Source of the DNA: Acinetobacter pullicarnis | Lineage (GTDB): Bacteria > Pseudomonadota > Gammaproteobacteria > Pseudomonadales > Moraxellaceae | Assembly: GCF_006352475.1 (NCBI RefSeq) | Contig: NZ_VCMZ01000001.1 | Span: 3,472,001-3,536,000 of the forward strand | Reading direction: 5' to 3' | Length of the DNA stretch: 64,000 nt | In this document: positions 36,074 through 46,278 of the stretch, in pieces | How the letters are laid out: each line of letters begins with the position of its first letter | How positions within the stretch are numbered: the stretch's first letter is position 1 | Translations under genes and position numbers: made by a program | The notes under the pieces: model-generated | Told to the model about the DNA's origin: nothing | Seen by the model: the letters and a program-made list of their open reading frames with translations, nothing else | Databases searched by the model: none

Positions 36074-37489
36074 TTGTTTCAGAATGGCGTGAAGCATTTC
36101 AATCCGGGCAGTATATTTATCATCGGTTGCAATTACATGCCACGGTGCATAATCGGTATTGGTGCGTTCCAACATATCTGCAGCGGCACTTAAGTACTCA
36201 TCCCAACGATTGCGATTACGCCAATCATCTTTGGTAATTTTAAAGCGTTTATGTGGGGTTTGTTGACGTGATTGAAAACGTAGTGCTTGTTCCTCTTTGC
36301 TAATGGCCAACCAAAACTTAATCAGTACGGTTTGATTGTCACATAGCTCTCGCTCAAAACGATTAATTTCATCATAGGCACGTTTCCACTGAATCGGATG
36401 CGCATAGCCTTCAATCCGCTCTACCAATACCCGTCCATACCAAGTCCGATCAAAAATCGTAATCTCACCACTGCTATTGAGTTTGGTCCAAAACCGCCAC
36501 AAATACGGTCGACGCAATTCATATTTTTCTGGCACACCAATGGTATAAATTTCATACTGTCGTGGATCGAGTTGTTTCACAATACGTTTAATCGCACCGC
36601 CTTTCCCTGCTGCATCCATACCTTCAAAAGCAATCACAATATTACGTGGATCATTGCTTAATGCGAGGCCGACTTTTTTGGTGAGTTTTTTCAACTCTGC
36701 TTTGTATTCGGCTTTGTCCATCGCTTGGGTCGCAGGGGTTGCCAATACGTCAGGCACACTGGCCTGCTGCCATTTACTGCGTATGCTGGTTTTATGTTTA
36801 GGTAAATGCTTGAGTGCCTGCAGAATATACTGAGCAAACTGCTGATCCCGTATTGCTTCATCTTCACAATCAATAATCAGCCAATCGTCAGTAAAACGCT
36901 GTCTGAGCTTTTGTAAAACATCATATTGTTTTTTACTACGCCAATCGAGCGCATGCAGTTCTTGCCAACGTGGTTCGGATGGATCAATGCTATCTAAGCG
37001 TTTTTGCAGGGATTTCCATGATAAATCAAACCAAACTTTGATCACATCACAGTTGTTATTTTTAAGATCCTGTTCAAAGGCACGCATCCGCTCAACATAG
37101 GTATCAAAAATAGTTTCATCGATGGACTGTGACACGTGGCTTGCGGTTTCAAGTAAATCGCTATACCAGTTGCCAAACATAATTTGAATCTGCCCTTCTG
37201 CTGGAATGAATCGCGCATAAGGCTGCCAATAGGTCTCTCGTGGCTTAAATAAATTGGGCGCATCGGCTTTGACATGTAAATAACGTGGATCAACCCATTC
37301 CCGTAATTGCTTGACCGCTTCACCCTTGCCAGCCAATTCAATCCCACTAACCAAGACCACCAGGCTTTTGGCGTTATTTTTATCGCAGGTATCTTTTAAG
37401 GTGTACTGTGCTTCAATTAAGTCCATCGTCAACTGGACAGGGTCCATCAGCATAAAAGGTTCGGTTGGCTCGATCATGGGCGCACACAT
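36059..37489 (-). CDS. pap: Polyphosphate:AMP phosphotransferase (two-domain PPK2)
   Basis: 476 residues (or 472 from the internal ATG at 37477) with two tandem PPK2 kinase domains. The first P-loop is VSGIELAGKGEAVKQL near 47-62 and the second is FEGMDAAGKGGAIKRI near 288-303. The C-terminal domain keeps lid and catalytic motifs (FDRTWYGRVLVERIEGY), while the N-terminal domain is more divergent, as in class II PPK2. This architecture fits the enzyme from Acinetobacter johnsonii 210A that makes ADP from AMP and polyphosphate. Monocistronic and divergent from the FFLEELY gene. Confidence 0.9.
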   Translation of the reverse strand: MCAPMIEPTEPFMLMDPVQLTMDLIEAQYTLKDTCDKNNAKSLVVLVSGIELAGKGEAVKQLREWVDPRYLHVKADAPNLFKPRETYWQPYARFIPAEGQIQIMFGNWYSDLLETASHVSQSIDETIFDTYVERMRAFEQDLKNNNCDVIKVWFDLSWKSLQKRLDSIDPSEPRWQELHALDWRSKKQYDVLQKLRQRFTDDWLIIDCEDEAIRDQQFAQYILQALKHLPKHKTSIRSKWQQASVPDVLATPATQAMDKAEYKAELKKLTKKVGLALSNDPRNIVIAFEGMDAAGKGGAIKRIVKQLDPRQYEIYTIGVPEKYELRRPYLWRFWTKLNSSGEITIFDRTWYGRVLVERIEGYAHPIQWKRAYDEINRFERELCDNQTVLIKFWLAISKEEQALRFQSRQQTPHKRFKITKDDWRNRNRWDEYLSAAADMLERTNTDYAPWHVIATDDKYTARIEMLHAILKQLKAV

Positions 37490-37684
37490 TCTATTTAAAA
37501 TGAAAATTTGTTTTGATTATAACGATTTGAATCCACCAGATGACGTTTTTCTGTACAGAAAGTATGTCTCGTTTTAAATCTAGACAGACACTGGCTAAAT
37601 CTCCTTTGGTTTTTTTCTATTTGCCATGGAGATCAACTGCAACTGACGATATGCTGTCAGCACATTTTCAGACTGAGTAATGCA

Positions 37685-38395
37685 ATGTCTAAACTAGCCG
37701 CACTTGAAGATCTTTTAGTACAATATCATCAGCTTAATTATCACCAAGATCCTGTCCTAAAAGTACGCTTATTTGAGGCTCAATATTGGCTCAAGCAACG
37801 TATTCAAGAAAGCCATCAAGACCTGTTTAGACGTAGTGAAAATCAACGTATGGCGCAATATTTTATGAATCGCTTATACGGTGGCCCTGAATTTGACGAC
37901 CTCTCGCTACAAATTGAACGCCTATTAAAATATGCACACAAAGCAGAAAAAATCATTCCAGCCAATGCCATTCAAACTGGCCTAAAATCAGTACAACTGG
38001 CGGTACTTGCCATGCAACTCGATGAACAAGTGGCGGTGCAATTGCTTAAAGACTACCCTGCCGATCAAACCATTGACAATGAAATGATGCGCCTCACCTT
38101 GATTAAACTCGACCAAGAACAAACTCGCCTACAACAATTAGATCTGCTCGATGAACTTGGGGGCTATTTAGATAAATATATGCGCTCGTTTATGTTACAT
38201 ACTGCTTTTAAAATGTGTAAAGCCGTTGCCAGCAAATATCGTTTTGAATTGATGTACGATTTTATTGGAGAAGGCTTTATCGCAATGAAGCCAATGAAGT
38301 CCACGGCGCAGTTCCTACAACACTTCACCGCAAAAGAACGCCAAATCGTGTATGCGGTACATGCGGGTCAAGCAAATCCCTTTTGCGGCGAATAA
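37685..38395 (+). CDS. FFLEELY-motif family protein
   Basis: 236 residues, all-helical, soluble. The signature region is QYFMNRLYGGPEFDDLSLQIERLLKYAHK (about 59-87), equivalent to the FFLEELYG motif that names the family. The C-terminus has TAFKMCKAVASKYRFELMYDFIGEGF. Function unknown. It lies upstream of ubiE on the same strand, separated by 117 bases. Confidence 0.65.
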   Translation: MSKLAALEDLLVQYHQLNYHQDPVLKVRLFEAQYWLKQRIQESHQDLFRRSENQRMAQYFMNRLYGGPEFDDLSLQIERLLKYAHKAEKIIPANAIQTGLKSVQLAVLAMQLDEQVAVQLLKDYPADQTIDNEMMRLTLIKLDQEQTRLQQLDLLDELGGYLDKYMRSFMLHTAFKMCKAVASKYRFELMYDFIGEGFIAMKPMKSTAQFLQHFTAKERQIVYAVHAGQANPFCGE

Positions 38396-38512
38396 ATCCA
38401 TTTTTCCGTATATTATTCATAACAATTGCATCATCGAAGCTGTAAAAAGTGCCAGAATCTGTCATGATGCATGGCAATGTAAATTAATTTTTTGTGTTGA
38501 GGAGCGACTTGA

Positions 38513-39454
38513 ATGTCTACTGAAAATCAAAAGCCTGACGCGATCCCCGCAGCTGTAAAAACAGACAATCAGAGTCCTTTCCTTACCGAGCCCCTTCCTC
38601 AAGGGACGGCTCAAGGCCAACAACAAAGCCTAGACCAAGCCACACAAGATGCACCAATTTCCGCAAATGTCCCAAAATATAATCTGCCGCGTGGCGCCAA
38701 TACCGGCAATGTCGGTGATACCACTCACTTCGGTTTCAAAACTGTAAGCAGTGAAGATAAAGCCCAGAAAGTCGCAGAAGTCTTCCATTCGGTTGCGGCC
38801 AAATACGACATCATGAATGACCTAATGTCCTTTGGTATCCATCGTCTCTGGAAACGTTTTGCCATTAATATGTCGGGTGTACGTCGCGGTCAACATGTAC
38901 TTGATATCGCAGGCGGCACAGGTGATTTAGCCAAAGTATTTAGCCGTGAAGTCGGTCCAACTGGCCATGTCGTTCTTTCTGATATCAATGCATCCATGCT
39001 CAATGTCGGCCGTGATCGTCTGATTGACGCCGGCTGTAGCAATGTCGATTTTGTTTTGGCCAATGCTGAAACCCTTGAACCTTTTGCCGACAATAGCTTT
39101 GACTTAGTTACCATCAGTTTTGGTCTACGTAATGTGACCGACAAAGATGCAGCTCTCGAAGCGATGTATCGCGTCTTAAAGCCAGGTGGCCGTTTACTGA
39201 TTTTAGAGTTTTCTAAACCTGTATTTGAACCGTTCTCAAAACTCTATGACTTGTATTCATTCACTGCCCTGCCAATTATGGGTAAATTGATTGCTAACGA
39301 TGCTGAAAGTTATAAGTATTTGGCTGAATCGATTCGTATGCATCCAGACCAACGTACCTTAAAGGGTATGATGGAACAGGCGGGTTTCCAAAACTGTGAT
39401 TATCACAACCTAACCGCAGGTATTGTTGCTGTACACCGTGGCTTTAAACTTTAA
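38513..39454 (+). CDS. ubiE: Ubiquinone/menaquinone C-methyltransferase UbiE
   Basis: 313 residues. SAM-dependent methyltransferase acting on the benzoquinol ring in ubiquinone synthesis. The catalytic domain begins near residue 65 ([19 protein letters not shown]), with [15 protein letters not shown] (SAM motif I), [27 protein letters not shown] and [18 protein letters not shown]. The N-terminal 60 residues are Gln/Pro/Asp-rich and extra compared with the usual length of about 250. ATG 38513 has GAGGAG at good distance, so the extension is probably real. First gene of a ubiE-ubiJ-ubiB operon. Confidence 0.95.
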   Translation: MSTENQKPDAIPAAVKTDNQSPFLTEPLPQGTAQGQQQSLDQATQDAPISANVPKYNLPRGANTGNVGDTTHFGFKTVSSEDKAQKVAEVFHSVAAKYDIMNDLMSFGIHRLWKRFAINMSGVRRGQHVLDIAGGTGDLAKVFSREVGPTGHVVLSDINASMLNVGRDRLIDAGCSNVDFVLANAETLEPFADNSFDLVTISFGLRNVTDKDAALEAMYRVLKPGGRLLILEFSKPVFEPFSKLYDLYSFTALPIMGKLIANDAESYKYLAESIRMHPDQRTLKGMMEQAGFQNCDYHNLTAGIVAVHRGFKL

Positions 39455-39465
39455 GGTCTAGTTCT

Positions 39466-40128
39466 ATGTGGTCAATTTTGGCACTTGGTGCAGCAGAACG
39501 TTTAATTCACCATGGTATCGATCTGGATGCGATTACTCGCGTCCAACTCAATCAATTGCAAGGCAAAATGTTGCGCGTAATCCTTGATTCACCCCAACTT
39601 TCTGTCGATGTATTCTTCGATGACAATAAGGTTCGTTTAGAACCTACGGTCACTGGTCAAGCCGAAAAACCGTCTGTTTTTGAACAACGTCCGTTTGATC
39701 AGGCCTTGGTTATTCGCGAAGCAACAGCTACCTTGCATGTGAACAATGTGGTTGCTTTGTTTAAGCTGCTGATGAGCGATGAAGTCGGTACCATTCCAGT
39801 GCAAGGCGATTACCATCTGCTGCAAGATATTCAGCGGATAATGCAACAGGCAGAGCCTGATGTGGCTGCGCACTTAAGTCGTTGGGTTAGCCCAAGTTTG
39901 GCGCATGAAATTGGCAAATTACAAAGCCTGCCCAAACACCTCAAACGTTCTTTGCAAAGTAAATTATTTTTTGCAGAAGATTTTATTAAAGAAGACAGCG
40001 GACTATTTGCCCCACGCTGGCAAATGGACGATCTGCAGCAGCACACCCGCCAACTCAATCAAAACATTGATCGGCTTGAAGCTAAAATTCAACAGCTTCA
40101 AGTGCAGCTTAACTCCAATCAAGACTAG
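39466..40128 (+). CDS. ubiJ: Ubiquinone biosynthesis accessory factor UbiJ (SCP2 domain)
   Basis: 220 residues. A sterol-carrier-protein-2-like domain (about 1-130) is followed by a linker and a C-terminal coiled coil (QLNQNIDRLEAKIQQLQVQL). UbiJ holds hydrophobic ubiquinone intermediates in the Ubi metabolon. The call rests mostly on position between ubiE and ubiB, 11 bases after ubiE and 12 before ubiB, plus the domain layout. Confidence 0.88.
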   Translation: MWSILALGAAERLIHHGIDLDAITRVQLNQLQGKMLRVILDSPQLSVDVFFDDNKVRLEPTVTGQAEKPSVFEQRPFDQALVIREATATLHVNNVVALFKLLMSDEVGTIPVQGDYHLLQDIQRIMQQAEPDVAAHLSRWVSPSLAHEIGKLQSLPKHLKRSLQSKLFFAEDFIKEDSGLFAPRWQMDDLQQHTRQLNQNIDRLEAKIQQLQVQLNSNQD

Positions 40129-40140
40129 GTAAATGCCCAT

Positions 40141-41760
40141 ATGATTCCGCACGTTTCACGTTTATTAGAACTTTGGCGCATCGCTGCGCACTATAGACTC
40201 GACACGTTGTTTCCTGCGGAAGAACTTCCAGAAAAAGCTCGGCATATTTTGGCGATTATCCGCTTGCACCCTGCGGCTTGGTCGAGCCGTGAACGTAAAA
40301 ACCCACTCAAGCTCAAACAAGCTTTAGAAGATATGGGCCCGTTGGCGATTAAAATGGGCCAATTGCTTTCAACCCGTCGCGACCTGATTTCACCTGAAAT
40401 TTTATCGCAATTGGTGTTGTTACAAGACCAAGTCAAACCCTTTTCTGTTGATGTTGCCAAAGTGCGCATTCAACAGTCACTTAAAGCCGACATTACAACC
40501 TTATTTGCCCGTTTTGATGAACAGCCATTGGCTGCTGCATCAATTGCACAAGTGCATACTGCCGCTTTGCATGATGGTCGTGAAGTCGTCGTCAAAGTCA
40601 CACGTCCCAATATTCGCCAGCAAATTCTGCAAGATTTTGAAATTTTAGAATGGCTGGGCATCAGTTTAGAGAAACGGCTTGAAGCGGCACGCGCACTGCA
40701 TTTATCTGAGATTATTCAAAATTATCGCCATATTATTTTAAATGAACTCGATTTAACTTTAGAGGCCGACAACACCCGTCGGATGCGCCATCACTTTACC
40801 GGCTCCAGCATGATGTATGTGCCTGAAGTTTATATGGACAGTAAAGATGTGATGGTGGCTGAACGGATTACCGGTGTGCCGATTTCAGATACTGCGACCT
40901 TTGATGCTTTGGGGATGGACCGTGCCGACTTGGCAGAAAAAGGCTTAACCATTTTCTTCACTCAAGTGTTCCGCGATAACTTTTTCCATGCTGACATGCA
41001 TCCGGGCAACGTTTTTGTTGAAACTATTCATCCGCAAAATCCACGCTTTATTGCCTTGGACTGCGCGATTATGGGCGAGCTCTCCAAGCACGACCAAATG
41101 ACCGTAGCCCGCATGTTATTGGCGGTGATGAACAGCAACTTCATGCAGCTGATTCAGATTGTGCATCAGGCAGGCTGGATTCCACCCGGTACAGATCAAG
41201 ATGCGCTGTCTCGTGAAATGCGCCGTACGGTTGGACCAATGGTATCTAAACCAATGGATCAATTGGACTTTGCCGGTATCCTCATTCAAATCATGGATAT
41301 TGCACGACGGTTCCATTTGGAAATTCCACCGCAACTGATGCTGCTGTTAAAAACCTTGGTGCACGTTGAGGGCTTAGGTACAGATCTCTATCCACAATTG
41401 GATATTTGGAAACTGGCCAAACCCATTTTGACCGAATGGATCAAGGCCAACATGAATCCAGTCAAAAACATCAAAGAAATTGGTCAACAAATTCCAGATT
41501 TATTACTCGGTGCACACGACTTACCGGGACTATTGGTCGATAGCCTAAATGGTCTAAAAAACCAGTCTTACTGGCATGACAAACAACTGCGTGAAATACA
41601 GAGTCTACGTTTGAATATGGAGCTCCAACAACGTCGCAGCTGGATTTATGGCAGCATCATTGCGGTACTACTCACCATTGCCATTATTAGTCCATGGTAT
41701 GTATCGACTGCCCTAATCGTGTTGGCAAGTATTTTGGCAATGTGGCGGATGGGCAAATAG
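40141..41760 (+). CDS. ubiB: Ubiquinone biosynthesis regulatory protein kinase UbiB
   Basis: 539 residues. An ABC1/ADCK atypical kinase-like ATPase needed for ubiquinone synthesis, membrane-anchored by two C-terminal helices (about 495-535). It has the KxGQ signature (LGPLAIKMGQLLSTRRDLI near 60-80), an Ala-rich AAASIAQVHTAAL loop, VVVKVTRP with the invariant Lys, and FHADMHPGNVFV plus ALDCAIMG as catalytic and metal segments. Last of ubiE-ubiJ-ubiB. Confidence 0.95.
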   Translation: MIPHVSRLLELWRIAAHYRLDTLFPAEELPEKARHILAIIRLHPAAWSSRERKNPLKLKQALEDMGPLAIKMGQLLSTRRDLISPEILSQLVLLQDQVKPFSVDVAKVRIQQSLKADITTLFARFDEQPLAAASIAQVHTAALHDGREVVVKVTRPNIRQQILQDFEILEWLGISLEKRLEAARALHLSEIIQNYRHIILNELDLTLEADNTRRMRHHFTGSSMMYVPEVYMDSKDVMVAERITGVPISDTATFDALGMDRADLAEKGLTIFFTQVFRDNFFHADMHPGNVFVETIHPQNPRFIALDCAIMGELSKHDQMTVARMLLAVMNSNFMQLIQIVHQAGWIPPGTDQDALSREMRRTVGPMVSKPMDQLDFAGILIQIMDIARRFHLEIPPQLMLLLKTLVHVEGLGTDLYPQLDIWKLAKPILTEWIKANMNPVKNIKEIGQQIPDLLLGAHDLPGLLVDSLNGLKNQSYWHDKQLREIQSLRLNMELQQRRSWIYGSIIAVLLTIAIISPWYVSTALIVLASILAMWRMGK

Positions 41761-41771
41761 CCCCTTCTCGC

Positions 41772-42335
41772 ATGAGTCCTATACAATTTGACTGGCAAAT
41801 GGTTGAAGCCTTTGCAACCCAACAAATCATTCAAGCTGTCACCGATGTTCATCAGCAACATCCGCATGAACAGATTTACGGTGCACTCTTTTTTGGATTC
41901 TATGGTGATGGCAGCGCGGCCTATTGGCCCAGTGTTGCCATCGGGACCGAGCAAAGTCTCAATACTCTGGTCGAACGCTATCGCGTAGCTGAAAATACGA
42001 CAACTCACAAAATAAATAAACTCACTGCATCCTTGCGTTGGTCTGGCCCAGACTTGATTTACAGTGCTGAGCCAAGTACAGCAGAAGCGGCCTGCGCCGA
42101 TGCATTCACAGCTGTTGCCAGTCAGACCCAAGATTTTGATGAATGGGAACAACTATATAATTTATTCTTGGCCTGTTTTCCTCGGGCGGCTAAATGCGCC
42201 AGTGAAAGCTTGATACACGCTGCTCTTGTCAGCCCCGATTTCATCGCCATTGCCGCGGATGAAGCCGAGGAGTTAATTGCTCTCAGCCTAAGCCCTGCAC
42301 AATTACAACGGCACTTCCCCAAACACGGCAGTTAA
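41772..42335 (+). CDS. DUF4303-like protein
   Basis: 187 residues from ATG 41772, 11 bases after ubiB; the frame is open further upstream inside ubiB but without a better start. Soluble. The IYGALFFGFYGDGSAAYWPSVAIGTEQ region (about 35-61) and the long helical middle resemble DUF4303 proteins, whose role is unknown. It is probably co-transcribed with the ubi genes. The family call is tentative. Confidence 0.5.
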   Translation: MSPIQFDWQMVEAFATQQIIQAVTDVHQQHPHEQIYGALFFGFYGDGSAAYWPSVAIGTEQSLNTLVERYRVAENTTTHKINKLTASLRWSGPDLIYSAEPSTAEAACADAFTAVASQTQDFDEWEQLYNLFLACFPRAAKCASESLIHAALVSPDFIAIAADEAEELIALSLSPAQLQRHFPKHGS

Positions 42336-42536
42336 TATCCGCAGCCATCAGCCCAGCACCACACCACACCACAAGAAAGTCCCCACTAAAATTAGAGCAT
42401 TTTTCATGCGAAAATTTATCTCGCTATTTGCAACATCTCGATAACCCTCCTGCTTTTTATTTCATATGCTCAAATGAGTCGCGATTGATAAACAGCATGC
42501 GATCAACCAAAAAAAATAGAGCTCAGGACGGACACT

Positions 42537-43898
42537 ATGAATCAATTTGTTGAAAACAAGACTGAAAACACTTACAAATTTTGGCACGCACTCTCTCATC
42601 CAAATGAGTGGCGTACCCAAGAACCATTGCGCATTGTCAAAGGTGATGGCCTTTATGTTTGGGATGACAAAGGCCATAAAATGTTGGATGGTTTTGCAGG
42701 CCTATGGTGTGTCAATGTCGGTCACAATCGCACTGAAGTTAAAGATGCCATTAAAAAACAAATGGATGAAATCTCTTACTATCAACTATTTGCAGGCGTG
42801 AGCCACCCATTGGCTGAACAACTTTCCAATAAATTGATTGAAATGACGGCCGAAGAAGACATGGCAAAAGTCATTTATGGCAGTGGTGGTTCAGACGCCG
42901 TAGAGACCGCGATTAAAATTGCGCGTCAATACTGGGTGCTCAAAGATCAGCCGAAAAGAACCCGCATCATGTCATTGAAAAATGCCTATCATGGCGTGAA
43001 CTTAGGTGGTACATCTCTAAATGGAATGCCTGTTTTTAAAATGAATTACGGGCCATTATTGGAACAATGTAATCAAATTGAATCCCCTTGGTTGTATCGT
43101 AATCCGTGGAATTGCGAAGATCCAGATGAGTTGGCGCGCTTGGTAGTTGACCAGTTTGAACGTGAAATTTTATATTATGGCGCAGATACCGTTGCAGCCT
43201 TTATTGCAGAGCCCGTTCAAGGTGCAGGCGGTATTATTGTGCCACCTGAAAAATTTTGGCCATCCCTCAGAAAACTCTGTGATAAATATGAAATTTTACT
43301 CATCGCAGATGAAGTCATCACTGGCTTTGGTCGCTCAGGCCATATGTTCGGCTCACGTGGCTGGGGAGTTAAACCTGACATCATGGTATTGGCAAAAGGT
43401 CTGACTTCCGGTTATGTTCCGTTGTCTGCCACGCTGTTAAATACACGCATTGAACAAGCATTCCATGACAACAACGACCATAAAGGCTTGTTTATGCACG
43501 GCTATACCTATGGTGGGCATCCACTTGGTTGTGCAGCTGCACTGGCGGTATTGGATATTGTTGAAAAAGAAAATCTTCCAGAAAATGCAGCAAAAATGGG
43601 GCAATATTTACTCACGGAACTGAAAAAACTCGAAGCGCAATATCCTCTAATTGGTGAAGTCCGTGGCAAAGGCTTAATGATTGCACTCGATTTGGTTAAA
43701 GATAAAAATAGTCGCGAACCGATTGATGCAGAAGGTGATATTGCCGCACGCCTCACAGAAGCCTGTCGCAGTGCCGGTGCGGTGATTCGCCCGATTGGCA
43801 CCAAACTCTGTTTAGCGCCACCACTGACGATTGATCAAGCGGGTTGTGATGTGCTGATTAATGCGTTGAAATCGGCCTTTGATCAAGTCCAAGCTTAG
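42537..43898 (+). CDS. Class III (omega-amino acid:pyruvate-type) aminotransferase
   Basis: 453 residues, fold-type I PLP enzyme. Features: HALSHPNEWRTQEPLRIVKGDG near 19-40, WCVNVGHNR, the IYGSGGSDAVETAIK phosphate-binding turn, EPVQGAGGIIVP, LIADEVITGFGRSGHMFG and the Schiff-base lysine K287 in VLAKGLTSGY. It resembles omega-amino acid/pyruvate or putrescine/taurine transaminases; the substrate is not decidable. A perfect hairpin follows. An AraC-type regulator lies 134 bases downstream on the same strand and may control it. Confidence 0.88.
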   Translation: MNQFVENKTENTYKFWHALSHPNEWRTQEPLRIVKGDGLYVWDDKGHKMLDGFAGLWCVNVGHNRTEVKDAIKKQMDEISYYQLFAGVSHPLAEQLSNKLIEMTAEEDMAKVIYGSGGSDAVETAIKIARQYWVLKDQPKRTRIMSLKNAYHGVNLGGTSLNGMPVFKMNYGPLLEQCNQIESPWLYRNPWNCEDPDELARLVVDQFEREILYYGADTVAAFIAEPVQGAGGIIVPPEKFWPSLRKLCDKYEILLIADEVITGFGRSGHMFGSRGWGVKPDIMVLAKGLTSGYVPLSATLLNTRIEQAFHDNNDHKGLFMHGYTYGGHPLGCAAALAVLDIVEKENLPENAAKMGQYLLTELKKLEAQYPLIGEVRGKGLMIALDLVKDKNSREPIDAEGDIAARLTEACRSAGAVIRPIGTKLCLAPPLTIDQAGCDVLINALKSAFDQVQA

Positions 43899-43910
43899 TT
43901 TTCTTACACA

Positions 43911-43942
43911 AAAGGCTTATGGTGGTTTCACCATAAGCCTTT
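43911..43942 (+). terminator. Intrinsic terminator after the aminotransferase
   Basis: Perfect 14-bp stem AAAGGCTTATGGTG / CACCATAAGCCTTT, loop GTTT, 13 bases past the stop. Short T-poor tail. Confidence 0.72.
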
Positions 43943-44031
43943 AGAATACTTTAAGTATTTAGAATATTTAACATTCCAATCGCGTCAATGTAAATTTAGG
44001 ATGAATTTACTGCACTCACATGGAGATGGTC

Positions 44032-44982
44032 ATGACACAACAAAATCAAACGACCCAGTTTGGCTACCAGTCACATTCCAATATCAATAATCTTTCTTTG
44101 CATACCACCCTCATCAATGAATGGGACTTTCTCTACCATCAGGTCTCTTCAGGAAAATTTACCAGTCAACTGAATAGTTTCTGGCTAGATGAGATTGGGA
44201 TCTATGAAGAACACCTTTCACCTTGTATTTTTCAGCAAGGCAAAGCCAAAGACGATGTGGTCTGCATTGGTGTATTTAGACGTATTCAGCAACCAGTTTT
44301 ATGGATGGGGGAAGCCATTGATGAAAATGATATTATTTGTATCTACCCCAACAATGAAGTCATCATCAAGACGCCTGAAGACTCTCTATTTTATGCCTTA
44401 CACTTCCCTTTAAATCTCTTAATGGAACTCGAAGAACAATCACTCAACAGCAAGATGCATACCCTAAAAAATAAAAAATTAAATATTCAGCTCTATCAGA
44501 AGATGATGGAAATGATTACCGTGATTCAACGCAGTACGCAGCTAAAACTGACCGATCTGGCACGTAGCTACCTAAAGTCAGACCTGATTGATTTGGCCTA
44601 TCGTTATATTCATGCCGGGCAAAAAAATAAACAAATTGAACCGCAGGCAAAAATTAAAGCCAATCAAGTGGTGAAATACCTGATCCATTATTTGATTGAA
44701 CATCGAGATCAACCGATTTCACTGGATAAATGCTGTGAGCTCACCCAGATGTCGAAACGCACCCTACAAAATTATTTTGAAGCAGTCACAGGCCAAAGCC
44801 CCTCTTTGTTTCTAAAATATTGGCGCCTTAATGGGGTGCGTCGCATGTTGCAGCAAGCCAAAGCTCAGATTTCAATTGGTGATGCTGCTGGCTATTGGGG
44901 CTTTTGGCATTTATCGCAATTCGCGACAGACTACAAACGACTGTTTGGTGAGACACCAACGGAAACTTTGTTGATGCGGTAG
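44032..44982 (+). CDS. AraC-family transcriptional regulator
   Basis: 316 residues. An N-terminal ligand-type domain (about 1-200, no known family beyond AraC-type sensors) is followed by a C-terminal pair of helix-turn-helix motifs (LDKCCELTQMSKRTLQNYFEAVTGQSPSLFLKYWRLN and ISIGDAAGYWGFWHLSQFATDYKRLFGETPTE). ATG 44032 was chosen because TGGAGATGG lies upstream; ATG at 44020 and 44026 have no such site. Likely regulates the preceding aminotransferase; that link is by position only. Confidence 0.88.
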   Translation: MTQQNQTTQFGYQSHSNINNLSLHTTLINEWDFLYHQVSSGKFTSQLNSFWLDEIGIYEEHLSPCIFQQGKAKDDVVCIGVFRRIQQPVLWMGEAIDENDIICIYPNNEVIIKTPEDSLFYALHFPLNLLMELEEQSLNSKMHTLKNKKLNIQLYQKMMEMITVIQRSTQLKLTDLARSYLKSDLIDLAYRYIHAGQKNKQIEPQAKIKANQVVKYLIHYLIEHRDQPISLDKCCELTQMSKRTLQNYFEAVTGQSPSLFLKYWRLNGVRRMLQQAKAQISIGDAAGYWGFWHLSQFATDYKRLFGETPTETLLMR

Positions 44983-45731
44983 ACCAAACCTCATAACCAT
45001 TTTGTAGCTCACCTTAACGCTAAAGAAATCAATGCTTATAAAACCTAGCATGTTGAAAAATAAGCGATACCATCGTGATAAAACACTTTAAATAAGGCTT
45101 AATGCATCCCAGCCCAAGCAGAGTAGTAGATTGACAAAATTGATCAGTCACTTTCCAAAATTCAAGTCGATATTGTTTACAGTTTCATCGCACAGCATTG
45201 CTCTAACTCAACAACGACAACAGGCGCCATCTATTGACCAATTCAAAACCCGCACTGAACTGTAGTTTCATAAACTTTAATTAATATATTTTATAGACTT
45301 ATAAAATGATGGTTCGAAATAAATTTTATATTGATTATTTCATCGCGCTAATAATAAGCGCGATAATACTCCCACATTATATTCCTTATTTCCTTAAGGA
45401 ATTAGATTCATCAACCAAGCCAAATTAAAATGAATTAATAAGTAAATCTAAATAATAATCTAATTGTCATATTTATCAAATTTTAAACATAATATAAAAC
45501 ACAATATAAAAATCAAAAAAAATCCAATATTAGCAACCCAGCAAAAAGATAATAAATACATTTATGCATATTAAACAGTGTCTAAAAAAAATCTATTTTA
45601 ATTAGTGTGTTACATAATATGTGTGATTTAGTTTGCGTTTTGTTTATACACTGTTAATATACTCATGGTTTTTTGTTAGTAAATAATTTACCAACATCAA
45701 TCTTAATAAAAATCAACTTCGAGAAAATGCT
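44983..45731. other. 749-base AT-rich gap before the first fimbrial operon
   Basis: No gene found. A 45-codon open stretch at 45131-45265 is unlike known proteins. Two small hairpins are seen: ATCGCGCT/AGCGCGAT (45342-45364) and ATTCCTTA/TAAGGAAT (45381-45402). From 45400 to 45650 the DNA is rich in A and T tracts, as in upstream regions that H-NS-type proteins bind. A possible promoter is at 45633-45660. Confidence 0.45.
45633..45660 (+). promoter_or_regulatory. Possible sigma-70 promoter of fimbrial operon 1
   Basis: TTGCGT (45633-45638), 16-base spacer, TAATAT (45655-45660), 71 bases before the pilin ATG. Chosen by eye; the spacer is one base short of ideal. Confidence 0.3.
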
Positions 45732-46268
45732 ATGAAAAAACTTGGCTTAATGGCTGTTCTTTCAATTGCTGGTATTACAACTGCACAAGCTGCAGATGGC
45801 ACCATCACAATTAATGGTTTAGTAACAGATAAAACTTGCGATATCGTAACCCCTGCAGGTAAAGACTTTACTGTTACATTACCAACTGTTTCTAAACAAA
45901 CACTCGCAAATCTTGGTGATGTTGCAGGCCGTACGCCATTCCAAATTAAACTTAATAAATGCTCTCTTGGTAAAGTTGCAACCTATTTTGAACCAGGTTC
46001 AACGGTAGACTTCAATACAGGTCGTTTATTAAATCAAGATAATACTGGTGCTAAGAACGTTGACGTTCAACTGCTTGGTAGCAACAACCAAGTCATTTCA
46101 ATCCTTGCAGGTTCAGGTCCTGGTGGCGCTCAAGCAAACTCACAATGGGTTGATGTCGCTGAAGGTGCTGGGGCAGATTTAAATTACTATGCAGAATACT
46201 TTGCTACAGATGCAGCTTCAGCAGGTATTGTGAAAACTCAAGTGCAGTACACCATTATTTATCAATAA
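45732..46268 (+). CDS. Fimbrial major subunit, operon 1
   Basis: 178 residues with a signal peptide (MKKLGLMAVLSIAGITTAQA, cleaved near residue 20). The mature part is a type-1-fimbria-like pilin: GTITINGLVTDKTCDI with the first cysteine, the second cysteine in KLNKCSL forming the usual disulfide, an alternating beta pattern, and a C-terminal donor-strand groove segment ending VQYTIIYQ with a penultimate tyrosine. It is first in the operon and followed by a stem-loop. Polymerises on the cell surface after secretion through chaperone and usher. Confidence 0.9.
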   Translation: MKKLGLMAVLSIAGITTAQAADGTITINGLVTDKTCDIVTPAGKDFTVTLPTVSKQTLANLGDVAGRTPFQIKLNKCSLGKVATYFEPGSTVDFNTGRLLNQDNTGAKNVDVQLLGSNNQVISILAGSGPGGAQANSQWVDVAEGAGADLNYYAEYFATDAASAGIVKTQVQYTIIYQ

Positions 46269-46278
46269 AATTTATATA

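Noticed and set aside
45131..45265. 45-codon open stretch before fimbrial operon 1
   Set aside because: Starts with TTG without ribosome site and looks like no known protein; kept only as a note in the gap entry.
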